Source: Bacteroidota bacterium (GTDB lineage Bacteria; Bacteroidota; Bacteroidia; Bacteroidales; JAGONC01). Taken from it: a stretch of DNA of 64,000 nt. The notes under the pieces are model-generated. The model was not told the origin of the DNA. It searched no databases and worked only from the letters and a program-made list of their open reading frames with translations. The stretch spans positions 1 to 64,000 of the forward strand of contig JAPLDP010000070.1 of NCBI GenBank assembly GCA_026391695.1. The letters are read 5' to 3'. The position numbers and the translations under genes were made by a program. Positions 35,291 through 44,134 of this stretch are shown one piece after another; the first letter of the stretch is position 1, and every line of letters begins with the position of its first letter.

Positions 35291-38200
35291 ATGAAAACCA
35301 GACGATTCCGACCAACAGAATTTGCCATCGATAACAGGCTAACCGTTTATTTTTTTATAGCCATTCTGATCGTATTCGGTATTTACTCATACCGGTCGAC
35401 TCCAAAGGAGAGTTTCCCGGAGATTGTGTTCCCCTACTTCTCCATCACCACCATTTATCCTGGAACGTCTCCGGCTGATATGGAAAACCTCGTGACCCGC
35501 CACATCGAAAAAGAACTGAAAACCGTTAAGGGAATCAAACAGATATACAGCAATTCCCTGCAGGATTACTCCATGATCTTCATCGAATTTGAAACGAACG
35601 TCGATAATAAGACTGCACAGCAGGATGTGAAGGATGCTGTGGACCGCTCAAAAAAAGATCTTCCAAGCGATCTTCCTAATAGCCCTGAAGTCACTCGTAT
35701 CGATCTGTCGGAAATACCTGTTTTGTATATTAATCTTTCTGGTGATATAGGACTGGCTCAAATGAAAAAATATGCCGATGATCTCAAGGACCGTATCGAA
35801 GGAATGGAAGAGATCACCAGGGTGGATATTGTCGGTGCCCTTGAAAGAGAATTCCAGATCAATGTCGATCTTTATAAAATGCAGGCGGCAGATATCACTT
35901 TTGATGATATTGACCGGAAAGTGGCCTACGAAAATATGACCATCTCCAGCGGGCAGGTAGAAATGGCAGGCATGAAAAGAACTCTCAGAATCCTCGGTGA
36001 ATTTAAAGGAGTGGAAGATATTCAGAATATCCTGATAAAGAATGGCATATATCTCAAAGATATCGCTGAGGTGGTGGATGGTTTTGCCGACCGGACCAGT
36101 TATTCACGCCTTAACGGACAGGATGTCATTACATTAAACGTCGTTAAAAAAAGCGGTAAGAACCTTATTAACGCTATCGATAAAATTAAGGTCATTCTTG
36201 AAGATTTCAAAACAGTAGCACCGTCCAATCTTGTCATCACAACAACAGGTGACCAAAGCACCACGACCAGGAATAACCTCAGCGAGCTTTTCAACACCAT
36301 GATTATCGGATTCATGGTCGTTGTACTGATCCTGATGTTTTTCATGGGTGTTGATAATGCGCTATTTGTGGCCACATCCATTCCATTATCCGTGCTAATG
36401 ACATTTATCATGATTCCACTGGTAGGTTTCACCATGAATATGGTGGTTTTCGTGGCTTTCATTCTTGTGCTTGGTCTGGTCGTCGATGACTCCATAGTGG
36501 TAGTTGAAAACACATACCGGCACTTTATGCACACGCCTAACCTGCCCATCGGGCCGGCTGCCAAGCTGGCCACAGCCGAAGTTGCCGGACCTGTCTTTAC
36601 AGGGACAATCACTACCATCGCCCCGTTTCTCCCTCTGGCTTTCTGGCCGGGCGTGGCTGGAAAATTTATGCTCTATATACCCATTACCATCATCATCAGC
36701 CTGATGGCTTCATTAGTCTCGGCCTTCTTCATCAATCCTGTCTTTGCTGCTTCTTTTATGAAATACCGGGACGATGCTGTGCAGGATAATAAAAAACGAA
36801 ATAAGGAAATTCTCATTATATCCGCAGTACTGGTTTTATTTGCTATCCTGTTTGCCTTTGTCAAAGTCAGGTTCATGACCCACATCCTGCTGTTCTTTCT
36901 GATCATGTATGTAATGACAAAATATATCATCATTCCCATGATCCGTGTCTTCCAGAAAAAAATATATCCTTTTCTCATCGAGAGTTACAAGAAGCAACTT
37001 AGCTATTTCCTGACAGGGAAAAGACCATATTACCTGATCTCGGGTGTTGTCGTACTATTCTTTTTTACCTTCTTTCTCATGGGTGTTTTTCCTCCGAAAG
37101 TTGTTTTATTTCCCAGTGGTGATCCCAATGAAATTTATGTATATGTGAAAATGCCGGCAGGCACCGATATTGCAGTGACCGACTCTGTCACAAAAATTGT
37201 TGAAAACCGGGTCTTCGAGGTCATCGGCAGAAACAATCCGGATGTTGAGTCGGTTATTTCTAATGTAGCTATGAATGCGGGTGAAAGTATTTTCGAGAGG
37301 TCAACTCAGGAGAAATTAGGCCGGGTGGCCATCTCCTTTGTTGAATATAAATACAGGGCAAAACCCCATACCACCGATTATCTGGACCAGATCAGGGAAA
37401 AACTGAAAGACATACCCGGTGCCGGTATCACTGTTGGACAAGCACGTATGGGTCCACCTGCCGGTAAACCTATCAATATTGAGGTCAGCGGGGAAGATTT
37501 CGACAGACTCATCCCCACAGTCACCCGTCTTCAGCATTATATCGACTCACTTAATATTCAGGGTATTGAACAAATGAAGATGGACCTTGTAATAAATACC
37601 CCTGAGCTGGTTTTAAATATTGACCGTGCCAAAGCTAATAAGCTGGGTCTCAGCACAGCGGCTATCGGTATGAACCTGCGGACAGCCCTGTATGGCAAGG
37701 ATATCTCTAAAATCAGGGAAGGTGAAGATGAGTATGATATCCGGCTCAGGCTCCAGAAACCCTATCGCGAGAATCTGGAAACCCTCTTGAATGTAAATGT
37801 GGCCGCACAACAAGGTGGTGGCAACGGACAGGGAGGCAATGGCAACCGGGGCGGCGGCGGACCAAAAATGGTTCCCATCTCCTCTGTCGTTAATGCCGAT
37901 TATGCATCCACGTATGGTGGTATCCTCCGTAAGGATTATAAACGTGTGATCACACTCAGCTCAAATGTGCTGACCGGATACAACGCCAACGAAATTGTCG
38001 CCAAACTCAGAAAAGAACTTAAGGGCTTTAAACTCGAAGAAGGTTATGCGATCAAGTTTACTGGCGAACAGCAGCAACAACAGGAGAATGCCCAGTTTCT
38101 ATCAATGGCCTTTCTGATGGCTATATTCCTTATCATGATCGTCCTGGTAGCACAGTTCAATTCTATTGTCAAACCACTGATCATCATGACCCAGATTATT

Positions 38201-38650
38201 TTCAGCATGATAGGCGTCTTGTTGGGTACAATTATATTCAAAATTGATTTTTCCATCATGATGACCGGTATGGGGATCATTGCAGTTGGAGGTATTGTGA
38301 TTAAAAACGGTATCATGCTCATCGACTTCACAAATGTGCTGATCAGCCGGGGCGTGGAGAGGAAACAGGCTATCATACAGGGCGGAGCTGTCAGGATCAC
38401 GCCTGTTTTGCTGACAGCGGGAGCTGCCCTTTTGGGTTTGCTGCCACTGGCTATAGGGTTGAACTTCAACTTCATGACATTCTTCACTGAACTGGATCCT
38501 GAAATTTTCTTTGGCGGCCCCAGCGCCACCTTCTGGAAACCTCTGGCATGGACGATCATCTTTGGCCTCTCATTCGCCACTTTCCTTACACTGATATTGG
38601 TGCCGTGTATGTATTCGGTATTCGTTAAGGTCAAGAAAAGCGGGAACTAA
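35291..38650 (+). CDS. RND-family efflux transporter, AcrB-like
   Basis: At 1119 residues and with twelve predicted membrane helices plus two large periplasmic loops, this is a hydrophobe/amphiphile or metal-type RND pump subunit. The proton-relay helix contains LGLVVDDSIVVVENTYRH with the paired aspartates. A glycine-rich insert (GGNGQGGNGNRGGGGP, around residues 840-860) sits in the second periplasmic loop and is unusual for the family; it is probably a flexible surface loop. It closes the TetR-TolC-adaptor-RND operon. The exported substrate cannot be deduced. Confidence 0.9.
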   Translation: MKTRRFRPTEFAIDNRLTVYFFIAILIVFGIYSYRSTPKESFPEIVFPYFSITTIYPGTSPADMENLVTRHIEKELKTVKGIKQIYSNSLQDYSMIFIEFETNVDNKTAQQDVKDAVDRSKKDLPSDLPNSPEVTRIDLSEIPVLYINLSGDIGLAQMKKYADDLKDRIEGMEEITRVDIVGALEREFQINVDLYKMQAADITFDDIDRKVAYENMTISSGQVEMAGMKRTLRILGEFKGVEDIQNILIKNGIYLKDIAEVVDGFADRTSYSRLNGQDVITLNVVKKSGKNLINAIDKIKVILEDFKTVAPSNLVITTTGDQSTTTRNNLSELFNTMIIGFMVVVLILMFFMGVDNALFVATSIPLSVLMTFIMIPLVGFTMNMVVFVAFILVLGLVVDDSIVVVENTYRHFMHTPNLPIGPAAKLATAEVAGPVFTGTITTIAPFLPLAFWPGVAGKFMLYIPITIIISLMASLVSAFFINPVFAASFMKYRDDAVQDNKKRNKEILIISAVLVLFAILFAFVKVRFMTHILLFFLIMYVMTKYIIIPMIRVFQKKIYPFLIESYKKQLSYFLTGKRPYYLISGVVVLFFFTFFLMGVFPPKVVLFPSGDPNEIYVYVKMPAGTDIAVTDSVTKIVENRVFEVIGRNNPDVESVISNVAMNAGESIFERSTQEKLGRVAISFVEYKYRAKPHTTDYLDQIREKLKDIPGAGITVGQARMGPPAGKPINIEVSGEDFDRLIPTVTRLQHYIDSLNIQGIEQMKMDLVINTPELVLNIDRAKANKLGLSTAAIGMNLRTALYGKDISKIREGEDEYDIRLRLQKPYRENLETLLNVNVAAQQGGGNGQGGNGNRGGGGPKMVPISSVVNADYASTYGGILRKDYKRVITLSSNVLTGYNANEIVAKLRKELKGFKLEEGYAIKFTGEQQQQQENAQFLSMAFLMAIFLIMIVLVAQFNSIVKPLIIMTQIIFSMIGVLLGTIIFKIDFSIMMTGMGIIAVGGIVIKNGIMLIDFTNVLISRGVERKQAIIQGGAVRITPVLLTAGAALLGLLPLAIGLNFNFMTFFTELDPEIFFGGPSATFWKPLAWTIIFGLSFATFLTLILVPCMYSVFVKVKKSGN

Positions 38651-38753
38651 ATTTCAGAATAATTCCTTTGGGATGATTCTGAATGTCCAGCAGTTGATGG
38701 TAAAATAGTGCATGGGATTGGGAATATCATGTTAAAGTAAGGTGAAAAACTAA

Positions 38754-38761
38754 TACATTTG
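38754..38761 (+). promoter_or_regulatory. -7 box before the methylmalonyl-CoA epimerase gene
   Basis: TACATTTG matches TAnnTTTG and lies 30 bp before the ATG at 38792. The in-frame TTG codon at 38759 falls inside the box, so it is not a start. Confidence 0.5.
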
Positions 38762-38791
38762 TTTTTTCAGAAAAATGAAAGAATCAGTTAT

Positions 38792-39196
38792 ATGATTTCA
38801 TCTCACATTGAACATATTGGTATAGCCGTAAAAAACTTAAACGAAAGCATCAGGTTTTATGAAAACATTCTGGGATTGAAGTGCTATGCCATCGAAGAAG
38901 TAAAAGACCAGAAGGTGAGAACCGCTTTTTTCATGATCGGCAAAACCAAGATCGAGTTGCTCGAATCCACTGACCCGGAAGGTCCTGTTGGCAAATTTCT
39001 GGAAAAAAGAGGGGAAGGCGTTCATCATATTGCCTTTGCCGTTAAAGATGTGGATGCCACATTGAAAGAAGCGGAAGAAAAAGGGATACAACTTATCGAC
39101 AAAACCTCCCGCAAGGGCGCTGAGGGATTGAATATCGGGTTTCTGCACCCAAAGTCGACTTACGGGGTGTTAATAGAGTTGTGCGAAAAGAAGTAA
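38792..39196 (+). CDS. mce: Methylmalonyl-CoA epimerase
   Basis: From the ATG at 38792 the protein is 134 residues, the normal length. It is a glyoxalase/VOC-fold enzyme with two repeats: IEHIGIAVKNLNESIRFYE and VHHIAFAVKDVDATLKEAE, plus the late metal-binding Glu in GVLIELCEK. It interconverts (R)- and (S)-methylmalonyl-CoA in the propionate pathway, which many Bacteroidota use to make propionate from succinate. Its stop is 9 bp before the uridine kinase ATG. The mutase is not in the window. Confidence 0.9.
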   Translation: MISSHIEHIGIAVKNLNESIRFYENILGLKCYAIEEVKDQKVRTAFFMIGKTKIELLESTDPEGPVGKFLEKRGEGVHHIAFAVKDVDATLKEAEEKGIQLIDKTSRKGAEGLNIGFLHPKSTYGVLIELCEKK

Positions 39197-39205
39197 TTGA
39201 CATCT

Positions 39206-39823
39206 ATGCTCATCATTGGCATTGCCGGAGGCTCAGGATCCGGAAAATCAACAGTCGTCAATAGGATTGCCAGCCTTCTGCCCGAAGATTCTGTCACCAT
39301 CATTCCGCAGGATGCCTATTATAAGGATAACAGCCATCTCCCGCTGGCAGAACGTAAAAAAATCAATTTTGACCATCCCTCCTCCATCGAATTCAGCCTG
39401 CTGGTCAACCATATCGGTAAGCTCAAAAAAAATCAGGAGATCGACATGCCCATTTACTCCTACCTGACCTGCACACGTGCAAAAGAAACGATACCCATTA
39501 AACCTTGCAAAGTAATCATCATCGAAGGTATACTTATCCTGACCAATCCAAGATTAAGGAAGTGTCTGGACATCAAGGTTTTCGTCGACGCCGATGCCGA
39601 TGACCGGCTGATGCGTATCATTCATCGCGATATCCAGGAACGCGGACGATCATATATTGATGTGCTGAATCATTATGAGCATTTTGTCAAGCCTATGCAC
39701 CTTCAATTCATCGAACCTTCAAAACGGTATGCCGATATCATTATCCCGCAGGGAGGTACAAATCTGGTGGCTATTGATATTCTGGCATCCAGGATAAAAA
39801 TAAAACTCGATGCAAAAATCTGA
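39206..39823 (+). CDS. udk: Uridine kinase
   Basis: From the ATG at 39206 the protein is 205 residues, typical for uridine-cytidine kinase. It opens with IIGIAGGSGSGKSTV, the Walker A loop, followed by PQDAYYKDNSHLP, which binds the nucleoside, FDHPSSIEF, and the lid RDIQERGRS. It phosphorylates uridine and cytidine in pyrimidine salvage. The in-frame TTG at 39197 immediately follows the previous stop and is a poorer start. It is probably co-transcribed with mce. Confidence 0.9.
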   Translation: MLIIGIAGGSGSGKSTVVNRIASLLPEDSVTIIPQDAYYKDNSHLPLAERKKINFDHPSSIEFSLLVNHIGKLKKNQEIDMPIYSYLTCTRAKETIPIKPCKVIIIEGILILTNPRLRKCLDIKVFVDADADDRLMRIIHRDIQERGRSYIDVLNHYEHFVKPMHLQFIEPSKRYADIIIPQGGTNLVAIDILASRIKIKLDAKI

Positions 39824-39885
39824 ATACTGATCTGAATTTCGTTTCAATAAAAGGTATGAACCTCAAGAATTTTAATATTTCCATC

Positions 39886-41343
39886 ATGAGCAAACCGTCA
39901 CTTTATTTAAAATCACTCGCCCTTCTGGGATTGATTACTATTTTGTTTTCTCTGAATTCCTTCGGGCAGGATTTTCAGAAGACCGGGAAAGCAAAATATA
40001 TATTTCTTTTCATCGGCGATGGGATGGGCCTGGCCCAAACATCAGCGGCTGAAGCCTTTCTGGGTGCAAAAGATAGTATCATCGGCTTCAAAAAACTGAA
40101 TATGAGCCAGTTTCCGGTTCAGACATTTTGCACAACATACAGCCAGGATAATTTTTATACCTGTTCTGCTGCTGCCGCTACTGCACTGGCAACAGGCTAT
40201 AAGACCTCCAATGGCACTCTATCAATGGATTCCAGCCATGTCGACACTCTGAAAACGATAGCAGAAATTGCATACCAGGCCGGCATGAAAGTAGGTATAA
40301 TCACCACCGTTTCCATCGACCATGCAACACCAGCTGCCTTTTATGCTCATCAACCCTCGCGAAACAATTACCATGAAATTGCCATAGACCTTGTAAACAG
40401 CAATTTCGAATTCTTCGGTGGCGGTGGTCTGCGAAATCCTGTTAAAGTACAAAATGGAGATACTGTAAACATAATTAATCTGGCGAAAAAAAATGGATAT
40501 CACATTATAAACCAGAAAACCGATTTTGAAAAACTTGAACCTTCTGCCGGTAAAGTGATTGTCATGAATCAACGGTTGATCCCGGGACAATCTGAACCCT
40601 ATGCCATCGATCAGAATGAAGATGATATCACGCTGACCCTGTTTACATCAAAAGCTATTGGAATGCTGGATAATAAAAATGGATTTTTCATTATGGTTGA
40701 AGGAGGAAGTATCGACTGGTTGTGCCATGCCAATGATGCAGCAGGTGAAGTCAGAGAAGTCATTGATTTTGATGAAGCAATAGGAGAGGCTGTGAAATTC
40801 TATAGGCTCCATCCCGATGAAACACTTATCATTGTCGTTGCCGACCATGAAACAGGAGGGATGACCATGGGAACCACTATCACAAATGAAGAGCAGGCAT
40901 TTTCAACGCTTCAGGAACAGAAAATGTCGATGGAGGCATTTTCCCTTATCGTTAAGAAATATCGCGAGGATCATCCGGGGGGAAAAGCAAATTTCGATGA
41001 GATGCTCGGTATCATAAAGGATAATTTTGGTCTGGGAACTGAGACATTAAAGCTTTCAGATTATGAGAAAAAACAACTTGAAGATGCTTTCAAGCTTAGC
41101 ATGCAGCTCCCGTCATCACTGCCAAATAATGAACAAAACAATATTTTATATGACGAAAAGGAACCTTTGGCCATAGCAGCGGCAAAACTTCTGGCCTCCA
41201 AATCCGGCATAGGATGGACCACCTTCGGCCATACCGCCATTCCGGTTCCTTTAAGGGCTCTTGGCAGAGGGCAGGAACTGTTTATGGGCTTTCAGGATAA
41301 TACAGATGTGGCTAAAAATATCTTAACAGCTGCCGGACTCTGA
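39886..41343 (+). CDS. Alkaline phosphatase family protein
   Basis: The protein (about 485 residues from 39886; an upstream ATG at 39856 would add ten) has a signal peptide ending NSFGQ. Metal and active-site motifs of the family are present: FLFIGDGMGLAQ, the serine segment YTCSAAAATALATGYKTSNG, MVEGGSIDWLCHAND, VVADHETGG and a late His in WTTFGHTAIPVP. It should release phosphate from monoesters in the periplasm. One oddity is that the residue before the nucleophilic serine, commonly Asp in E. coli-type enzymes, is Cys here. It ends 145 bp before the converging rluB gene. Confidence 0.88.
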   Translation: MSKPSLYLKSLALLGLITILFSLNSFGQDFQKTGKAKYIFLFIGDGMGLAQTSAAEAFLGAKDSIIGFKKLNMSQFPVQTFCTTYSQDNFYTCSAAAATALATGYKTSNGTLSMDSSHVDTLKTIAEIAYQAGMKVGIITTVSIDHATPAAFYAHQPSRNNYHEIAIDLVNSNFEFFGGGGLRNPVKVQNGDTVNIINLAKKNGYHIINQKTDFEKLEPSAGKVIVMNQRLIPGQSEPYAIDQNEDDITLTLFTSKAIGMLDNKNGFFIMVEGGSIDWLCHANDAAGEVREVIDFDEAIGEAVKFYRLHPDETLIIVVADHETGGMTMGTTITNEEQAFSTLQEQKMSMEAFSLIVKKYREDHPGGKANFDEMLGIIKDNFGLGTETLKLSDYEKKQLEDAFKLSMQLPSSLPNNEQNNILYDEKEPLAIAAAKLLASKSGIGWTTFGHTAIPVPLRALGRGQELFMGFQDNTDVAKNILTAAGL

Positions 41344-41488
41344 TACATAGTTTTCATTATACCTTTATCGGGTATGTGGTTTCCTGTCCAATATGATTAC
41401 CCTGTTTACAGGCCTCCCAGTGAAGCCACTTCATTGTAATACCGGTTTAAGAGAGGAATGGATGAGGGGCATGTAATTATGCGCCTGA

Positions 41489-42439
41489 CTATTTGCGCAA
41501 CATCTTTAACCTGTTGATCTCCTCCTGTTTCAGAAAGCGCCATTTGCCCCGGGGCAGGTCCTTTTTGGTGAGCCCTGCAAAAACAACCCTGTCGAGCCTG
41601 GATACTGTATAGCCAAGGTGTTCAAAGATGCGGCGGACAATATGATTTTTCCCCGAATGAAGCCGTATTCCAATCTGTTTTTTATCATCAAGTCCTTCCA
41701 CATAAGCAACCTCATCAGCCTGAATGAATCCGTCCTCCAGTTCTATCCCCTTGACAATCGCGACCATATCGCTCTTTTTCAACGCCTTATCAAGCACGAC
41801 ATGGTAGAGCTTTTCAATATTATGACTGGGATGAGTCAGTTTCTTTGCCAACTCACCATCATTTGTAAAAAGAAGTAAACCAGTGGTGTTTCGATCGAGC
41901 CTGCCCACGGGATATATCCTCTCCTTACCGGCATCCATGACCAGCACCATCACGGTTTTACGTTCAAACGGATCATCGGTGGTGGTGATATATCCCTTTG
42001 GTTTGTTAAGCAAAACGTAAACAGGCTTCTCAGGACGAATGGTCATGTCACCGTATTGCACTTTGTCGTCAACAGATACCTTGGTGCCAAGCTCCTTTAC
42101 AATCTTTCCATTTACCTTGACTGCTCCGGCAACAATGAGCTGATCGGCCTCACGACGTGAACAGATGCCGGCATTGGCAATGAATTTGTTGAGCCGGATC
42201 AAGCCGTCATCAGCCTTCGGCGAGGATCCCGGTTTTTGAATTTTCTTTTTCTGAAATCTTTTAACTGTCCCTGCCGAAAAAGACCTTTTCTCCTTATAAC
42301 CTTCTCCAGATTCATTTCTAGAGGGTCCTTTTTTTTTGCTTTTATCCCGGTCAAATCCGGATTTGGGCGCTATGGATTTCTTCCTGACAATTTTCCCTTT
42401 TTCAGAATGTCTTTGCATATCTGTGTTATAAGGGTTCAA
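41489..42439 (-). CDS. rluB: Ribosomal large subunit pseudouridine synthase B-type
   Basis: The 316-residue protein has a long, basic, low-complexity N-terminal extension (about residues 1-80), an S4 RNA-binding domain (IRLNKFIANAGICSRREADQ) and a catalytic RsuA/RluB domain with GRLDRNTTGLLLFTNDGELA, where the Asp in GRLD is catalytic. It isomerises a uridine in 23S rRNA (or 16S if RsuA-like). The basic extension is common in Bacteroidota members. It is followed on the same strand upstream by yraN, with 27 bp between the genes. Confidence 0.9.
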   Translation of the reverse strand: MNPYNTDMQRHSEKGKIVRKKSIAPKSGFDRDKSKKKGPSRNESGEGYKEKRSFSAGTVKRFQKKKIQKPGSSPKADDGLIRLNKFIANAGICSRREADQLIVAGAVKVNGKIVKELGTKVSVDDKVQYGDMTIRPEKPVYVLLNKPKGYITTTDDPFERKTVMVLVMDAGKERIYPVGRLDRNTTGLLLFTNDGELAKKLTHPSHNIEKLYHVVLDKALKKSDMVAIVKGIELEDGFIQADEVAYVEGLDDKKQIGIRLHSGKNHIVRRIFEHLGYTVSRLDRVVFAGLTKKDLPRGKWRFLKQEEINRLKMLRK

Positions 42440-42466
42440 AGGTAGGCATTATCGGGACATTTTGAT

Positions 42467-42829
42467 TTATAAGGTAGGATAAAACGCATCTTTGATATGA
42501 TTGATCTCGATGCCTGCAGATGAAATAATGATGGCTACAATATCAAACCGCGTTTCAAGATCGATCTTATGCCATTTAATATAAGCATTAGCAGCCCTTA
42601 TCAGGGTTTTTTGCTTCTGTCGTGTCACAAACATCTCCGGCTCGCCGGAATAGGATGAGCTCCTGGTCTTCACCTCAACAATAACCAGAAAATTACCATC
42701 CCTGGCAATGATATCAATCTCATTCCTTCCTATCCTCCAGTTCTGTTCAAGGATCCTGTAACCCTGCTTCAGGAGATGGCTGATGGCAAACTGTTCCCCC
42801 TGCTTGCCCAGTTCGTGAATCTCTGACAT
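42467..42829 (-). CDS. YraN/UPF0102 family protein
   Basis: This 120-residue protein has the whole family pattern: LGKQGEQFAISHLLKQGY at the start, NEIDIIARDGNFLVIVEVKTRSS with the nuclease-like Asp/Glu-x-Lys residues, and VTRQKQKTLIRAANAYI. The fold is that of a restriction-endonuclease-like (Holliday-junction resolvase-like) nuclease. The role is not established. It is probably co-transcribed with rluB, in the order yraN-rluB. Confidence 0.88.
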   Translation of the reverse strand: MSEIHELGKQGEQFAISHLLKQGYRILEQNWRIGRNEIDIIARDGNFLVIVEVKTRSSSYSGEPEMFVTRQKQKTLIRAANAYIKWHKIDLETRFDIVAIIISSAGIEINHIKDAFYPTL

Positions 42830-42930
42830 ATATAAACCGGATAACCAGCGTTTATATATTTATCAGAAATCACAAAAAATGTGACCCATAAAATTAAAAG
42901 GCTTTAATAAAAGTGCTTGAAAATTGCTTT

Positions 42931-43035
42931 TCTGTCTTTGTGTGACTTTGTGTATCCTTTGTGATCCTTTGTGATACAATTAATTAGATTAACCATAAAG
43001 GAACACGAAGGTAATCACCAGGAGACACTAAGGGC
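42931..43035. repeat. Low-complexity 'tttgtg' repeat block with inverted partner
   Basis: The stretch contains repeated variants of ctttgtg (42938-42977) and a loosely complementary aaaggaacacgaagg / aggagacactaag stretch (42995-43035). It is simple repeated DNA between genes of the kind common in Bacteroidota; nothing coding was seen. Confidence 0.5.
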
Positions 43036-43066
43036 TTTTGAGACAACCTCATTACAAATCCAGCAA

Positions 43067-43969
43067 CTATAAAAATTGAATCTTCACAGTATCATCAATA
43101 TTCAAAGAAATTTTTCTACCGAGTATCATTGCATAATTGTTATCGGTATGGCCACTGGGGAATCCAAAACAAACCGGATAATCATACGATGCAACCGCAT
43201 CAGCGATAATCTCATATGCCGTCATTCCAAATGGTACATCATTGTCTTTTATATCATTCATGCTCCCAACTATCAATCCTGCCAGCCTCTCCAGCTTACC
43301 CGACCGTTTCAGGTTCATCATCATCCGGTCAATATGATACAGGTATTCATCCAGATCTTCAATGAGGAGGATTTTCCCGCTGGTGTCAATATCTGATGGT
43401 GTCCCCACCAGACTGCAAAGCAGCGAAAGATTACCCCCGGTTAAAACACCTTCTCTACGTCCTCTTCGGTTTAAGTTAAATCCGGCAATTTCGTAATTGA
43501 TATTCTCACCAAATAATGCTTTTCGCAAGGATTCAAGAGTATCGGCTGTGACATCTGCCCGGCCTAGGTTTACCATCATCTCTGCATGAAGTGTCTCAAT
43601 ACCAAAATGACTTTGGATATGGGAATGCAAGACCGTCAGATCACTGAATCCGACAAACCATTTGGGATCCCTGACGAATTGCCTGAAATCCAGTTTATCG
43701 ATGATTCTGACTGTTCCGTAACCGCCCCTGGCACAAAATATAGCTTTTATAGATGCATCATCCATCATCTGCTGTATATCGAAAGCGCGCTCTTCATCAG
43801 TGCCGGAAAACTGATGGAATGACTTGAAAAGGTTCTTACCTGGGATAACTTCAAGTCCCCAGCTCTTTAAAATCTTTATTGCCGGTTCCAGTTCATCCCT
43901 TGATACCCTTCTTGCAGGAGCCACGATGGCCACTTTGTCATTTTCTTTTAAATACGCCGGAGTTATCAT
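43067..43969 (-). CDS. LD-carboxypeptidase, peptidase S66 family
   Basis: The 300-residue protein matches the S66 family: N-terminal VAIVAPARRVS, CARGGYGTVRI, the nucleophile serine in FVGFSDLTVLHS, a late Glu in LLIEDLDEYLYHIDRM and a His in GFPSGHTDNNYA, giving the Ser-Glu-His triad. Such enzymes cleave the L,D-bond of recycled murein tetrapeptides or, in MccF-type relatives, detoxify microcins. The absence of a signal peptide fits a cytoplasmic murein-recycling enzyme. It is divergent from metG with about 165 bp between the genes. Confidence 0.88.
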   Translation of the reverse strand: MITPAYLKENDKVAIVAPARRVSRDELEPAIKILKSWGLEVIPGKNLFKSFHQFSGTDEERAFDIQQMMDDASIKAIFCARGGYGTVRIIDKLDFRQFVRDPKWFVGFSDLTVLHSHIQSHFGIETLHAEMMVNLGRADVTADTLESLRKALFGENINYEIAGFNLNRRGRREGVLTGGNLSLLCSLVGTPSDIDTSGKILLIEDLDEYLYHIDRMMMNLKRSGKLERLAGLIVGSMNDIKDNDVPFGMTAYEIIADAVASYDYPVCFGFPSGHTDNNYAMILGRKISLNIDDTVKIQFL

Positions 43970-44086
43970 TCAGTTCAGATTTATGCCGTTGCAGCAAATG
44001 TACTACATCACCGCAGATTATCGGCACTACAATGACTACTTTCCTTTAAAGATACAATATCGACACTGTACATACCCATAAATTCT

Positions 44087-44094
44087 TAACTTTG
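44087..44094 (+). promoter_or_regulatory. -7 box of metG
   Basis: TAACTTTG matches TAnnTTTG, 40 bp before the metG ATG at 44135. No clear -33 TTG was found at the expected distance. Confidence 0.5.
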
Positions 44095-44134
44095 CCGGTG
44101 AATTTAAATATGAATTTTTAATTATCAGCCTCTT

